Positions 26,875 to 36,431 of a stretch of 64,000 bases of DNA are shown here, piece by piece. The translations under genes and the position numbers were made by a program. The notes under the pieces were generated by a model. That model made no database searches and had not been told where the DNA came from. It worked only from the letters and a program-made list of their open reading frames with translations. Numbering within the stretch: position 1 is the stretch's first letter; every line of letters begins with the position of its first letter. The stretch comes from Acidobacteriota bacterium (GTDB taxonomy: Bacteria; Acidobacteriota; Blastocatellia; RBC074), in the NCBI GenBank assembly GCA_018268995.1, contig JAFDVL010000004.1, forward strand, positions 1-64,000, written 5' to 3'.

Positions 26875-28376
26875 TATAGCAATAGAAGCGGCACGCCAAA
26901 CAAAAGCAATGCCCCCAGAAACAGAAGTCCGAACAGCGCTCCCAGCCCCCAGAAATGCGTCGAGGGCAAATACCCGCTGTCATAGTACGCAAAGCCCGGC
27001 CCCGTTGCATATGGCGTGATGACGCCCATAATGCCCGTCGTCAGCGCCAGGGACAAAGCCAATTTATCCAAAGGCATTCCAGGAATCGCCGCCCCAACGC
27101 CAAGCATCACGGGCAGCAACGCTGTCGTGTGCGCCGTGAGACTGGCAAACATGTAATGCGCCAGAAAATAAATGCTCGTCAATGCAACCAAGACAACTGT
27201 CGGCGAATGCCCACCCGTTCGTGCGGCAACATTGTCAGCGAACCACTTGATGAATCCGGTGCGCGAAAGACCTCCCGCCAGCATAACCAACGTGGCAAAC
27301 TGAATCAGCGTCGTCCACGCGGCGTGATTGCGCGCCATTTCATTCCACGTCACAACACCGAAAACCAGCATCAGCGAAACGACGATAAATGCTGCCGTCG
27401 TCGCTTCGACAAACTGCCCGCCAAAAATCCAAAGGACAATTGCCAACAGCACCAGCAATGCCAATGTCAGTTCTCGCCGGGAAATGCTGCCCATTTGTTT
27501 CAGCTCACTCGCCGCCCAATCCGACACTTCACTTCCCTGCTTAATCTGCGGCGGATAGAACACATAAACCAGCAGCGGCAATGCCAACAACAGCGGCAAC
27601 GAAAACGGAGCCGAAGCGAAAAACCATTGCTTCCAGGTGATGTCTACTTTAAGAACCTTGCGCGCGATTTCTGTCGCTAACAGGTTTGGCGCACAGGCCG
27701 TCAGAAATAATGAACTGGTGACAGAGGTCGCCGCAAAAGTCGTCCACATCAAATAGCCGCCGATTTTGCGGGCCGATGGCGTATTCGGATAAGAATCAAA
27801 GAGCAGCGGCAGATTGCGCACCAGTGGGAAAATGGTTCCGGCGCTACGTGCAGTGTTCGACGGCGTGAACGGAGCCAGAATCGCATCGGTCAAAACGCAG
27901 GCATAGCCAAGCGTCAGCGTTTTCCGGCCCAAAGCTTTCACCAAAATGAGCGCGAGCCGTCGCCCCAGCCCTGTCTTCTCGTAACCAAGTGCAAACAGAA
28001 ACGCCGTAAAAATCAGCCAGATCGTGCTATTTGAAAATCCCGCCAGCGCCCATTCCAACGAACTCGCTGCCAGCTTGAAATCCGGTTTAGCCAAATCTGC
28101 CGGGCTGAAAAGAACCCACCGCGCCAACACAATTACCAGGGTCATTGCAATAAAACCAATTGCCGCGCCGGGCAAAGGTTCGACCACCAGCGCCGTAATC
28201 ACACCGGCAAAGATCGCAAAGTAATACCATGCGTGCGGCGCACATCCGGCAGGCGCAGGGATGAGCGCAACGATCCCAATCACAGCGATGGGCACAAGCG
28301 CACGCCACCAGCGAATTTCACGGCTTCGCGTTGCTACGGCTGGCGAATTGGCTTCACTGACAAGAGGAGTTTCCAT
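26874..28376 (-). CDS. DASS/SLC13-family anion symporter
   Basis: 500 residues with about a dozen hydrophobic helices. The family signatures are the Ser-Asn-Thr loops: SNSTIWLIFTAF and PFTPSNTARSAG in the first half, and the second-half loops around HTTALLPVML and ITPYATGPG. Plant and bacterial 2-oxoglutarate/malate and CitT-type carriers share these. It should import di- or tricarboxylates with Na+ or by exchange. The ATG at 28376 is chosen because an upstream in-frame ATG at 28433 lies inside the inverted repeat. Likely supplies the substrate for the following catabolic genes. Confidence 0.9.
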   Translation of the reverse strand: METPLVSEANSPAVATRSREIRWWRALVPIAVIGIVALIPAPAGCAPHAWYYFAIFAGVITALVVEPLPGAAIGFIAMTLVIVLARWVLFSPADLAKPDFKLAASSLEWALAGFSNSTIWLIFTAFLFALGYEKTGLGRRLALILVKALGRKTLTLGYACVLTDAILAPFTPSNTARSAGTIFPLVRNLPLLFDSYPNTPSARKIGGYLMWTTFAATSVTSSLFLTACAPNLLATEIARKVLKVDITWKQWFFASAPFSLPLLLALPLLVYVFYPPQIKQGSEVSDWAASELKQMGSISRRELTLALLVLLAIVLWIFGGQFVEATTAAFIVVSLMLVFGVVTWNEMARNHAAWTTLIQFATLVMLAGGLSRTGFIKWFADNVAARTGGHSPTVVLVALTSIYFLAHYMFASLTAHTTALLPVMLGVGAAIPGMPLDKLALSLALTTGIMGVITPYATGPGFAYYDSGYLPSTHFWGLGALFGLLFLGALLLFGVPLLLL

Positions 28377-28394
28377 CAAAGCCCTAGAATCAAT

Positions 28395-28463
28395 GTACGA
28401 CAGGCAGCTTGCCTGTCGCCGCGTAGTCAGCATCAGGAGCGACAGGCAAGCTGCCTGTCGTAC
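28395..28463. repeat. Paired inverted repeat (REPIN-like), 25-bp perfect arms
   Basis: 28395-28419 is the exact reverse complement of 28439-28463, spacer 19 bases. Each arm is itself palindromic (GACAGGCAGCTTGCCTGTC). The word GTACGACAGGC recurs in the element at 33.0 kb, so these are two variants of one family. It lies in the gap between the dehydrogenase and transporter genes. Confidence 0.85.
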
Positions 28464-28471
28464 AGCGAATA

Positions 28472-30586
28472 CTATTTCTTCAATGCAAAGGCCACATAAA
28501 TGCTGCCGCGCGGTTCGTCGCGTCTGGCTTTCCCGCCCGTCGCGTGAACGACTACGAATTGCCGTCCGTTCACTTCATAAGTCGCAGGCGTCGCGTTGCC
28601 AGCAAAAGGCAAAGTTGTTTCCCAGAGCAATTTGCCTGTCGCCTTGTCGAAGGCCCGGAATTTGCGGTCAAAGTTCGTCGCGGCAATGAACACAAGCCCG
28701 CCCGCTGTCACCACTGGCCCGCCGTAATTTTCTGATCCGGTGCCCGTCATCCCCTTTGCGACGAGTTCGGGGTATTCGCCAAACGGAATCTTCCACGCAT
28801 ATTCGCCCGTGTTCAGATTGATCGCGTTCAGCGTTCCCCACGGCGGCGCGATGGCGGGATAGCCTTCTTTGTCCAAAAATTTGTGATAGCCCGTAAAGCG
28901 GTATCGCGGCTGATTCGTGGCGGCTGCCGTGCTGGTGAGTTCTTTACTTTCGCCGCTCAGCAGATATTGCACCAGTGCAGCGACTTCCGGCGACGGCAAA
29001 TTGGGGAATGCGGGCATCCGGCCTGCACCCTGCCGAATGATTGTCGCGATTGCGGCGGCGTTGTGTTTGGCAGCAACCGCATCCAGCGGTGGATTGCCCT
29101 TCAAATCATCGCCGTGACAAACTGCGCAATTGCGCAGGTATAATTGCCGCCCGGTGTTTTGTGTTTGGTTCTCGGCCAGACTCGCACGCCACGCCATTTC
29201 GTTTGCATTCAAATACAGCCATCCGGTTTCGGGATCAAAGGCCGATCCACCCCATTCTGCGCCACCATCAAAGCCGGGGAAAATAATCGTTTCCTGATCC
29301 ACGCGAAACGGCAGAAATTGCCCGCCCACATTGAATTTGCGAAACTCATTGAGCGCCCATTGATGCGCTTCAGGCGTGCGAGTGGTCAGCAAATCTTCGG
29401 TGAGCCGTTGGCGCGAATAAGGCGCAGGTTTCGTGGGCAGCGGTTGCGTTGCGGCAGTGACTTCGCCGGGAACGTCGCTCGCGGGATATTTTTGTTCTTC
29501 AATCGGGAACACTGGTTTGCCCGTCACGCGATCAAACAAATAGACAAAGCCCTGTTTGCTGGTTTGCGCGACCGCATCTATCGTGCGCCCGTTGCGCTTG
29601 ATCGTGACCAGCGTCGGTGGCGAAGGAAAATCACGATCCCAAATGTCATGTTTGACGGCCTGAAAATGCCAGAGCCGTTTGCCCGTCGCGGCGTCCAGTG
29701 CCAGCAATGTGTCGGAATACAAATTATCGCCCGCGCGATTCGCACCATAAAAATCGTCCGCCGCCGAACCTGTCGGCACAAACACAATGCCGCGCTTTTC
29801 GTCTACAGCCATCCCAGCCCAATTGTTGGCCGATCCGGTGTATTGCCAGGCATCCTTCGGCCAGCTTTCATAACCCGGTTCGCCCGGCTGCGGAATCGTA
29901 TGAAACGACCAGCGCAATTTGCCCGTCCGCACGTCGTAGGCGCGAATGTCTCCCGGCGGCGAAGGCAGGGATTCCGATAAACGCCCGCCGACGATAAACA
30001 GGTCTTTGTAAATCACGCCCGGAGTCGTCAGCGCAATGGAGATTTTCTGCGCATCGCGGCCTAAGCCTTCGCGCAAATCAATCCGTCCATTCGTGCCAAA
30101 GCCTGGTATCGGCTGACCAGTTGCGGCATTCAGCGCGTAAATAAAGTTTTGCGCGGCGACCAAAATGCGCTTCTCGTTTCCCTCTCCCCAAACCATCACA
30201 CCACGATTCGGCCCGCGCGCGGCCAACCCGGAATCAAAGCGCCAGAGCAGTTTTCCGGTCGCGGCATCCAGCGCAATGATCTTGTGTTTTGGCGTGACGC
30301 CATACAGCACGCCGTCTGCAATCACAGGCTGCGTTTGCGGATCGCCCGGTCCATCGTTCGCGTCGTATGTCCAGGCAACTTCCAACTGCTGCACATTCGA
30401 CCGATTGATTTGTTTGAGGCTGGAATAGCGCGTGCCCTCAGGCCCGCCCCCATAAATAAAGGTGTCCGTTTTCTTTCTTGCGGCAGTGCGCTGCGCCTGG
30501 ACATTCGGTGCGCTGAAAAATGCCTGAACAATAAGCAATAAAACAGCACAAGTGCAGAACAAAACTTTGAGGGGATTTGTGTTCAT
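28472..30586 (-). CDS. PQQ-dependent quinoprotein dehydrogenase with cytochrome c domain, exported
   Basis: 704 residues with a signal peptide ending VQAQ. An eight-bladed PQQ beta-propeller is indicated by repeated tryptophan-docking motifs such as LDAATGKLLWRF, YDVRTGKLRWSF, LDAATGKRLWHF, LNTGEYAWKI and FDKATGKLLWET. A c-type cytochrome segment is inserted near residue 488 (CAVCH, with Met ligand region RMPAFPN downstream). The order resembles quinoprotein glucose/sorbosone or alcohol dehydrogenases that oxidise a substrate in the periplasm and pass electrons through haem. The ATG at 30586 starts the signal peptide. It heads the operon with the DASS carrier. Confidence 0.92.
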   Translation of the reverse strand: MNTNPLKVLFCTCAVLLLIVQAFFSAPNVQAQRTAARKKTDTFIYGGGPEGTRYSSLKQINRSNVQQLEVAWTYDANDGPGDPQTQPVIADGVLYGVTPKHKIIALDAATGKLLWRFDSGLAARGPNRGVMVWGEGNEKRILVAAQNFIYALNAATGQPIPGFGTNGRIDLREGLGRDAQKISIALTTPGVIYKDLFIVGGRLSESLPSPPGDIRAYDVRTGKLRWSFHTIPQPGEPGYESWPKDAWQYTGSANNWAGMAVDEKRGIVFVPTGSAADDFYGANRAGDNLYSDTLLALDAATGKRLWHFQAVKHDIWDRDFPSPPTLVTIKRNGRTIDAVAQTSKQGFVYLFDRVTGKPVFPIEEQKYPASDVPGEVTAATQPLPTKPAPYSRQRLTEDLLTTRTPEAHQWALNEFRKFNVGGQFLPFRVDQETIIFPGFDGGAEWGGSAFDPETGWLYLNANEMAWRASLAENQTQNTGRQLYLRNCAVCHGDDLKGNPPLDAVAAKHNAAAIATIIRQGAGRMPAFPNLPSPEVAALVQYLLSGESKELTSTAAATNQPRYRFTGYHKFLDKEGYPAIAPPWGTLNAINLNTGEYAWKIPFGEYPELVAKGMTGTGSENYGGPVVTAGGLVFIAATNFDRKFRAFDKATGKLLWETTLPFAGNATPATYEVNGRQFVVVHATGGKARRDEPRGSIYVAFALKK

Positions 30587-30754
30587 AAGCAAAATTGATG
30601 ATTGGGTGATGCCGCCTATAAATAAGGCACGTCCTCCTGCTTTGGCAAGGAGCAGCCGAAGAAAGAAAAGCAAAAGCCCAACAATGAAAGAAAGCACGTG
30701 CCCGTTGCGGCGACGGCTTCTCGTTCACAGTTAAGCTTTTGCTACAGACTGAGG

Positions 30755-30782
30755 GAAAAACAAAGCGGTAAGAACTTACCGC
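30755..30782 (-). terminator. Intrinsic terminator of the beta-propeller gene
   Basis: GCGGTAAG/CTTACCGC (30765-30782) forms a perfect dyad. Read on the minus strand it is a seven-pair hairpin with a four-base loop followed by TTTGTTTTT. The remaining 30587-30876 interval shows no gene. Confidence 0.65.
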
Positions 30783-30876
30783 ACTCCATACGCTTCGCGC
30801 TCCCACCAGAAAATCTTTTTCTTAAAACTATCGCGTGCGGCTTCCCGCCCCGAAAGATTGACAGGAAGAACAACTT

Positions 30877-32634
30877 TTACAACACCCGGATTTTCACAGT
30901 ATTGCTGAACGGCCCGGTGTTCGCTGTTAGGTATAGACTGATTTCGCCCGCTCCAGCCAGACTGCGCGGCAGGCGAAGATTGATTTGATCTACGCCCACA
31001 TATTCAGGCTGAATGCCCGCATAATCGGCAGTGACAGGAATATAGGTGATGGCATCCAACTTGAAATAGCCCGTGATGGGATTCAGCGAATTATTCCAGG
31101 CACGAATGCCTGTGCCAAACAAGACCAGGAAAACCTGATCGCTTTCAGGCCCAAGATCAATCGGCACAGTCACCCATTTTGTACCATCGAAGCTGCCTAT
31201 CGGTTCAATGGATTGCGAACCATTCGCACGCACGCGTTGAATATAGGCCGCTGGAACGCCACTGCCCGTATTGCCCATTGCATCCGCCGTAAACAAACTG
31301 AAGGCTCCGGTCGTGACGTTTGCCGTCGCGTAAGAAGTCTTCCCATCGCCACTCTTCACTGTCACATAAGCCCATCCCGTTGCTGTGCCTGTGGGCACCT
31401 GATAATTGACCTGTCCCTTGGAAACAAAGAAAAGTGGTGCCAGGCGTTCTGTCCCCTGACTATCTTTGATCGTAACCGTCGTCCCAGCCAGACTGGTTGG
31501 CAGTGGTGTCGAAATCGCCGCAACAGTTCCAGTGGCTAAATCCGTCCCAAAGATCGTGGCAATGGATTCAGGCGCGTGACCATAAACGCTGCGAAAATCC
31601 GCACCGGAAACACTGGCTGATGTAATGGGTGTCGTCGAACCAATTGAAACTCCATCCGAAGCTGTATTGGCGGCAAAAAGTGTCGTGTCGCTCACCGCCA
31701 AAGCATTTGCCCCCGCCAATCCATAGCTGGAAGCACGCCACGTAGCGCCGTTATCGGTTGAAACACTCACGCCATACAACGATCCATCTGTCGCAACGCC
31801 AGAAGCATAAAAGGCGGAAACTGCCGGAACGTATAAAAGATTCACAACCCGCAAGGGCAATCGGTCAGATAAAACCCAGGTCGTGCCACTATCCGTGGAG
31901 CGGTACAGTCCGTCCGACGATGCGGCTAAGAGTGTCGTCCCGTTGACCGCAATGGAATAAACCAGAAAAGGAGGATTTGTTGTGGCGGTCGTGGCGTTTG
32001 TGGCTTTCCAGGTTGCGCCTTTATCCGTGGAGCGAAAAACGTGCCGAGGATCATTCACAACCAATTGCCCACCAGCTAAGACATCACTGCCGCTGATCGT
32101 TAAGGAGTAGACTTGCGCTGAGTCGGAAAGCCCTGTATTTACTGCCTTCCAGGTAGTATTGGTAAGCGAAAAGACCCCACCGCCGAAGGTTCCAGCGTAG
32201 GTATCTGTGCCATTCGCTGCCAGTGCAGTTACCACCAAATTCGTCAGGCCAGTATTGATGGCTGTCCAGTTTGTCCCATCAGTCGAGCGAAAGACGCCTC
32301 CGCCATTCGTTCCGGCGTAAATAGTCGTTCCGCCCACAGCCATCGAGCGCACATCGGTGGTGGCTAATCCAGTGTTCACCTGTGTCCAGGTGGTGCCATT
32401 GTCAGTTGTCCGCCAGATACCGCTATTGGTTCCGGCATAAATGCTCGTCCCGCTCACCACCAGCGCGCGGACTTTCGCTGTTGTAGACGCGGCAATCGCG
32501 GTCGCCGCCAGAGAGGTCGTTGTCCATTGCCCAGGTAAGGGAGTGCTTTGCGCCAAAAGCGGCTGGCTAAAAAATAAACATAAGGTTAGTAGTACCAACC
32601 AAACTACGTGCTTGGGGCAAGATGCGTTGTACAA
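30877..32634 (-). CDS. Secreted beta-propeller protein with C-terminal TIGR03437 domain
   Basis: 585 residues. Signal peptide ending LLAQ. Repeats of about 40 residues with BNR/Asp-box-like motifs (RTTDNGTTWTQV, RSTDGTNWTAI, RSTDKGATWKAT, RSTDSGTTWVLS, STDNGATWRAS) form a sialidase/sortilin-type propeller (about residues 45-345). The last 220 residues are a TIGR03437 domain (LFFVSKGQVNYQVPTG, GVDQINLRLPRSLAGAG). The start is TTG with AGGAG upstream. Probably a cell-surface or extracellular binding protein; no enzyme motif seen. Confidence 0.85.
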   Translation of the reverse strand: MYNASCPKHVVWLVLLTLCLFFSQPLLAQSTPLPGQWTTTSLAATAIAASTTAKVRALVVSGTSIYAGTNSGIWRTTDNGTTWTQVNTGLATTDVRSMAVGGTTIYAGTNGGGVFRSTDGTNWTAINTGLTNLVVTALAANGTDTYAGTFGGGVFSLTNTTWKAVNTGLSDSAQVYSLTISGSDVLAGGQLVVNDPRHVFRSTDKGATWKATNATTATTNPPFLVYSIAVNGTTLLAASSDGLYRSTDSGTTWVLSDRLPLRVVNLLYVPAVSAFYASGVATDGSLYGVSVSTDNGATWRASSYGLAGANALAVSDTTLFAANTASDGVSIGSTTPITSASVSGADFRSVYGHAPESIATIFGTDLATGTVAAISTPLPTSLAGTTVTIKDSQGTERLAPLFFVSKGQVNYQVPTGTATGWAYVTVKSGDGKTSYATANVTTGAFSLFTADAMGNTGSGVPAAYIQRVRANGSQSIEPIGSFDGTKWVTVPIDLGPESDQVFLVLFGTGIRAWNNSLNPITGYFKLDAITYIPVTADYAGIQPEYVGVDQINLRLPRSLAGAGEISLYLTANTGPFSNTVKIRVL

Positions 32635-33000
32635 AGTGGTTTCTCCTATTTCAATAAAACAAATTCAAGATGAAATGTCCCATCTAATGATTCGTGTTGC
32701 TTGTGATCTTAAAGGGAAAGAGCCTCATTTCAAGATCATTACAGCGGGTGCAACGTGAGAGCAGTCCCCAAACTTGGCTGTGCCTGCGAAGTTGGAAATG
32801 CAACCGAATACCATGCGCGGGGATTTTATACTGCCAGGGGCATCTGAGGAAGGGACGCTCCTATTTTTTAAGCTACAGAAGCCTCTCTCAAATGGAAGCA
32901 GGCGAAAGCCCAACCGCGAGGCAGAGCTATTTCCATTCGTGGGTTTCGCTCTCCAAACAGTCAGGCTTCCGCCCGGTTCTCACCTTTCACAACTCCCCAG
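32635..33000 (-). promoter_or_regulatory. 366-base leader region of the beta-propeller gene
   Basis: No reading frame of note or clear repeat. AGGAG about nine bases from the TTG start is the ribosome site. Presumably the promoter lies here. Confidence 0.35.
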
Positions 33001-33112
33001 CATTGAATTAAGAAATGTACGACAGGCGGCCCGCTTGTTGCTGGCTGAAAAATCCTAGCGGCGACAGGCGGGCCGCCTGTCGTACATTGGGCGATCCGTC
33101 CTTAATTCAATG
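33001..33112. repeat. 112-bp inverted-repeat element (MITE/REPIN-like)
   Basis: Outer arms CATTGAATTAAG (33001-33012) and 33101-33112 are perfectly inverted, as are the inner 18-base arms 33017-33034 and 33068-33085. The inner arm shares GTACGACAGGC with the element at 28.4 kb. No coding content. Confidence 0.8.
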
Positions 33113-33119
33113 TCATTAC

Positions 33120-33269
33120 TCAATCAGCAACGATAAAATACAACCAGACCAAAGCCAGCATAACCGCCCAGACAAGGACAATGAACATGACGGGTTCCTG
33201 CCTGAGCTGTTTCAGACGCTGTTGCCAGTTGCGATGCAGGCGATTCGACAGTGGTTGATAAAAATTCAT
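33120..33269 (-). CDS. Small single-span membrane protein (49 residues), unknown
   Basis: ATG at 33269, TGA at 33120-33122. A basic amphipathic N-terminus (LSNRLHRNWQQRLKQLRQ) precedes one hydrophobic helix rich in aromatic residues (VMFIVLVWAVMLALVWLYF). It starts 23 bases after the CotH gene on the same strand with GAGGG in front of the ATG, so it is probably co-translated with it. The positive-inside charge pattern is that of a real small inner-membrane protein. No family is recognised. Confidence 0.6.
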   Translation of the reverse strand: MNFYQPLSNRLHRNWQQRLKQLRQEPVMFIVLVWAVMLALVWLYFIVAD

Positions 33270-33292
33270 AATCCCTCTTTCTAATCAGGGGG

Positions 33293-36232
33293 TTATTGAA
33301 TGTTGATTGTCACCCGATTGACCCGTTTGCCACTGGCGGTCACAACCACCTGAACCTCACCTCTGCCCGCCAAAGAACGCGGCAAGGGGCCAATATTCAC
33401 CTGATCCAAGCCGATATATTCAGACTGTGCACCGACATAGGTAACAGGAACCGCAACGCCCCCGACTTCAACCGTTACCTCGGATGAATTCAGAACGCCA
33501 CGAAGCCCGGTCAGATACAGACTCAAAAACACCTTGTCAGTCTCTGCGCCCAGATTGATCGGAACGGCGACAAAACGCTGTTGCGCCGAATCGTAGTTCA
33601 TCACCTGAAGCGGCGTTTGCGTGTTGTCTGCCGCCACCCGAACCGCGCCGATTGCGCCGACGCCCTGCCCATTTGCGTTGGCAGCGAATAGCCCCGGCGC
33701 AACGGTTTCGATCAGCAAGCTGCCCGTCACGGAAGTGCCATCCTGACGACGCAGCACCGCATTCGCGCGGCCTTTCGCCATGTCGGCAGGAACTTGAAAG
33801 TTTACTTGCCCAGGCCCAACAAAAAGCAAGGGCGCATTGCGAGCCACATTGGCACTATCGGTCAACGTCAACGTTACGCCGCCTAATGTCGTAGGCAGCG
33901 GTGTTCCGCTGGCCGACACACCGCTTGCCGTCAGGTTTTGTCCGAAAGCGCTCGCCAACGCAGCCGGGGCGACAGAAGCAACGTGGAAACTGGCTCCGTT
34001 TGTGATCCAGTTGGCAAAGGCGGATGAGTTCGCGGCTCCCGGTGTGGCGGGCTTGAAGTAGCTCCACGCGGCGGCACCATCGGTCGCGCGCCCAATCGAA
34101 ATATCGGTTTGCTGCGTGCCAAACGTATAGGAATCAATCAACGTCTTGCCATCAGTATCGTAAATCCCAATCGCTTCGCCATCGCCGCTTAATTGCCAAC
34201 TGACATGCTGGCTGCCCTGCGCGGTTTCGTTGTCCGCCATAAACACCAACCGCCCGCCTGCCGGAATCGAAACGCCATCCGGGACTTTCCATTTTGTGGG
34301 ATTCGCCAGGTTGTCAGTGATGTACATTCCGCTCATATTAACGGCGGAAGTTCCAGGGTTGTAAACCTCGAACCAATCTTCGTAGGCTCCTGCTTCATTT
34401 GGGTCTTGGAAGGCGCTGTCATTGTCGGCCATGATTTCGTTGATCAACAGGATGCCTGTGCCATTGGAAGCTGGCGTCACATTCACGTTGACAGCCGCAG
34501 GCGTAGTCTTTGCCGTTGTCGTCCATTTCGTGCCGTAATCCTGCAAACGAATGTGCGATTGTCCCGCAGGCATTGCCGGGTAAGTGGCGGTATCAAGCTG
34601 CGTGGTCGTGCCATTCGCACTTTGATACAAATACAATTTTCCGCCCGTCGTTGTCAGTTTAAAGCTTGCGTGCGTGTCGCCCTCTGCCGTTTCGCCATCC
34701 AGCCACAGCACCAGAAATTCGCCGTCTGCCAGCGTCTTTGTCGGCAATGCCCATTTGGTCGGCGTTGCCTGATCGTCCGTCAAATAAAACCCTGTCGTTG
34801 TCACCGAGCCGGGGCCGAGGTTGTGCAATTCAATCCACTGATCAGCATCGCCCGCGCCGTCTTTGTATGTGCCGTTGTTGACAGTGATGATTTCGTTGAG
34901 CCGCACGTCTGAAGCTTGCGCCTGCGTGTTGAGATAGGGACGTAAATAGTTATAGCGCTCGCGGACGAATTGATTGACGCCGGGCGTTGCCCCCACCGCG
35001 CTGTTCAGATTGGTTTCAAATTGCGTGATGGTGTAGGCCTTATTCGGGTCTTCGGTCAAATGCGGGCGAATCAAATCGGCCAGTTGTTTCACCCGCGCTT
35101 CATACGTCGTGACGTCAAAGCCTTCGCGAGTAAAGCGCGCCAGCATCCGCAGATAAAGCCGCCGATAGTCATCCACCGCCCAGAGCTTTTGCAACAACGG
35201 ACGCGCATCATTCCCCGTGCCTGTTCCGGGCAGATAAAACGGAGAAGTAATAAATGGATTGGTCAGACGCGGCGTGCCGTCACCTGTAATCCCAAACGAT
35301 TCGTTATGATCCCATTGAATGTGGATGAATTTGCCATCGCGACTCCGGTCATAGAGATAGTATTCCGCCGCCACGCCCAGGTACGAATCCAGATTCACAA
35401 ACAGGTTGTTGATCGCCATGGCATAGAGCCAATTTTCCACATCTGCAATCGGTTCGATCTTCGCGGGTAAATCCGCCGTCGCCGTGTTGTTCAGCACATC
35501 CAGAAATTGAATCAGCCCCGAATAATCATTCGCCGTTTCATTGGTTTTGAGGATGTAGACATTTTGATACAACGATTGCGCAGCACCAAGATACGCCAGA
35601 TTCGGTCGTCCGCCCGTCCCGCCCATGCGCTCTTCGCCCTCGTATAAATTCCCGTCTTCATCATCGCCAAAGCGGCTTTCCATCATCGTTTTATCCGGCT
35701 GCTCAACGGCCAGATACAATCCGTAATAGGAATCGTTGATGTATAGGCGGACGAACACCGAGCGCAACGCAGCAATGTACTTGCCCGCAAAATCGTGCAG
35801 CAGTTTTTCGCGGATGAAATCCGGCTGCAAATCTCCGTTGTTGAGGTTGAGTTTTTTCAGGCCCAGGAAAGTCAGATTGTCATCATATTCGTTGAAATCC
35901 AGCTTGAAAGGCTTCTTGATGCCATTGCGGCGAAATGACGAATTGCCTTTCATGCGAATGCCGACTTTGGGCAAATCAATATCGCCGTACTTGAAACGAC
36001 AGGGGAAATACGGATCGCCTGACGTAGCTTCGTTCTGGTGGGCCTGCAACAAGACGTTGTACCAGTTTGGGTCTTCGGGATAAATGCGAATTTCACGCAC
36101 CGCGCTATCGTCAAAAAATGAAGCTGCGGCATCGTTTATTGCCGGGCCTTTGGTTGAAGGCTGCGCCAACAGCGTAGGCGATAGAATCGCGAGGATCACT
36201 GCAAGAATTAAGGGAGGAGTGATACGAGACAT
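33293..36232 (-). CDS. Secreted CotH-kinase protein with two lamin-tail domains and TIGR03437
   Basis: 979 residues. Signal peptide ending LLAQ; CotH domain (about 40-400) with VGIRMKGNSSFRR, KKPFKLDFNEY and HIQWDHNESFG, the latter like the metal/catalytic site of CotH atypical kinases; lamin-tail domain 1 (about 445-560; VRLNEIITVNNG, DQWIELHNLG); lamin-tail domain 2 (about 600-735; LLINEIMADNDSAF, EDWFEVYNPG); then a TIGR03437 domain to the end (GLDQVNIGPLPRSLAGRG). CotH phosphorylates spore-coat proteins in Bacillus; secreted homologues in other phyla are of unknown target. Likely an extracellular surface protein. Confidence 0.9.
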   Translation of the reverse strand: MSRITPPLILAVILAILSPTLLAQPSTKGPAINDAAASFFDDSAVREIRIYPEDPNWYNVLLQAHQNEATSGDPYFPCRFKYGDIDLPKVGIRMKGNSSFRRNGIKKPFKLDFNEYDDNLTFLGLKKLNLNNGDLQPDFIREKLLHDFAGKYIAALRSVFVRLYINDSYYGLYLAVEQPDKTMMESRFGDDEDGNLYEGEERMGGTGGRPNLAYLGAAQSLYQNVYILKTNETANDYSGLIQFLDVLNNTATADLPAKIEPIADVENWLYAMAINNLFVNLDSYLGVAAEYYLYDRSRDGKFIHIQWDHNESFGITGDGTPRLTNPFITSPFYLPGTGTGNDARPLLQKLWAVDDYRRLYLRMLARFTREGFDVTTYEARVKQLADLIRPHLTEDPNKAYTITQFETNLNSAVGATPGVNQFVRERYNYLRPYLNTQAQASDVRLNEIITVNNGTYKDGAGDADQWIELHNLGPGSVTTTGFYLTDDQATPTKWALPTKTLADGEFLVLWLDGETAEGDTHASFKLTTTGGKLYLYQSANGTTTQLDTATYPAMPAGQSHIRLQDYGTKWTTTAKTTPAAVNVNVTPASNGTGILLINEIMADNDSAFQDPNEAGAYEDWFEVYNPGTSAVNMSGMYITDNLANPTKWKVPDGVSIPAGGRLVFMADNETAQGSQHVSWQLSGDGEAIGIYDTDGKTLIDSYTFGTQQTDISIGRATDGAAAWSYFKPATPGAANSSAFANWITNGASFHVASVAPAALASAFGQNLTASGVSASGTPLPTTLGGVTLTLTDSANVARNAPLLFVGPGQVNFQVPADMAKGRANAVLRRQDGTSVTGSLLIETVAPGLFAANANGQGVGAIGAVRVAADNTQTPLQVMNYDSAQQRFVAVPINLGAETDKVFLSLYLTGLRGVLNSSEVTVEVGGVAVPVTYVGAQSEYIGLDQVNIGPLPRSLAGRGEVQVVVTASGKRVNRVTINIQ

Positions 36233-36431
36233 GTAGGGGCCTGCTTTCCTGAGTTTCGTTCAAATTGTTCGGAGAAAAACTCGCGTGAATTGAAAAAAAT
36301 CGTAAAGGACAGGTTGCGCGTGAGCTATCACCGGGGCCTCGCCAGTTTCGCTATCGTGCAACCTGCCCTGGACTTCCCACCTGCCACCACAACTATGACG
36401 GGGGAAGAAGGCTTATCCGCTTGTGCAATCT

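Noticed and set aside
29144..29980. 278-codon plus-strand frame opposite the PQQ dehydrogenase
   Set aside because: Antisense shadow; no start site and no known domain.
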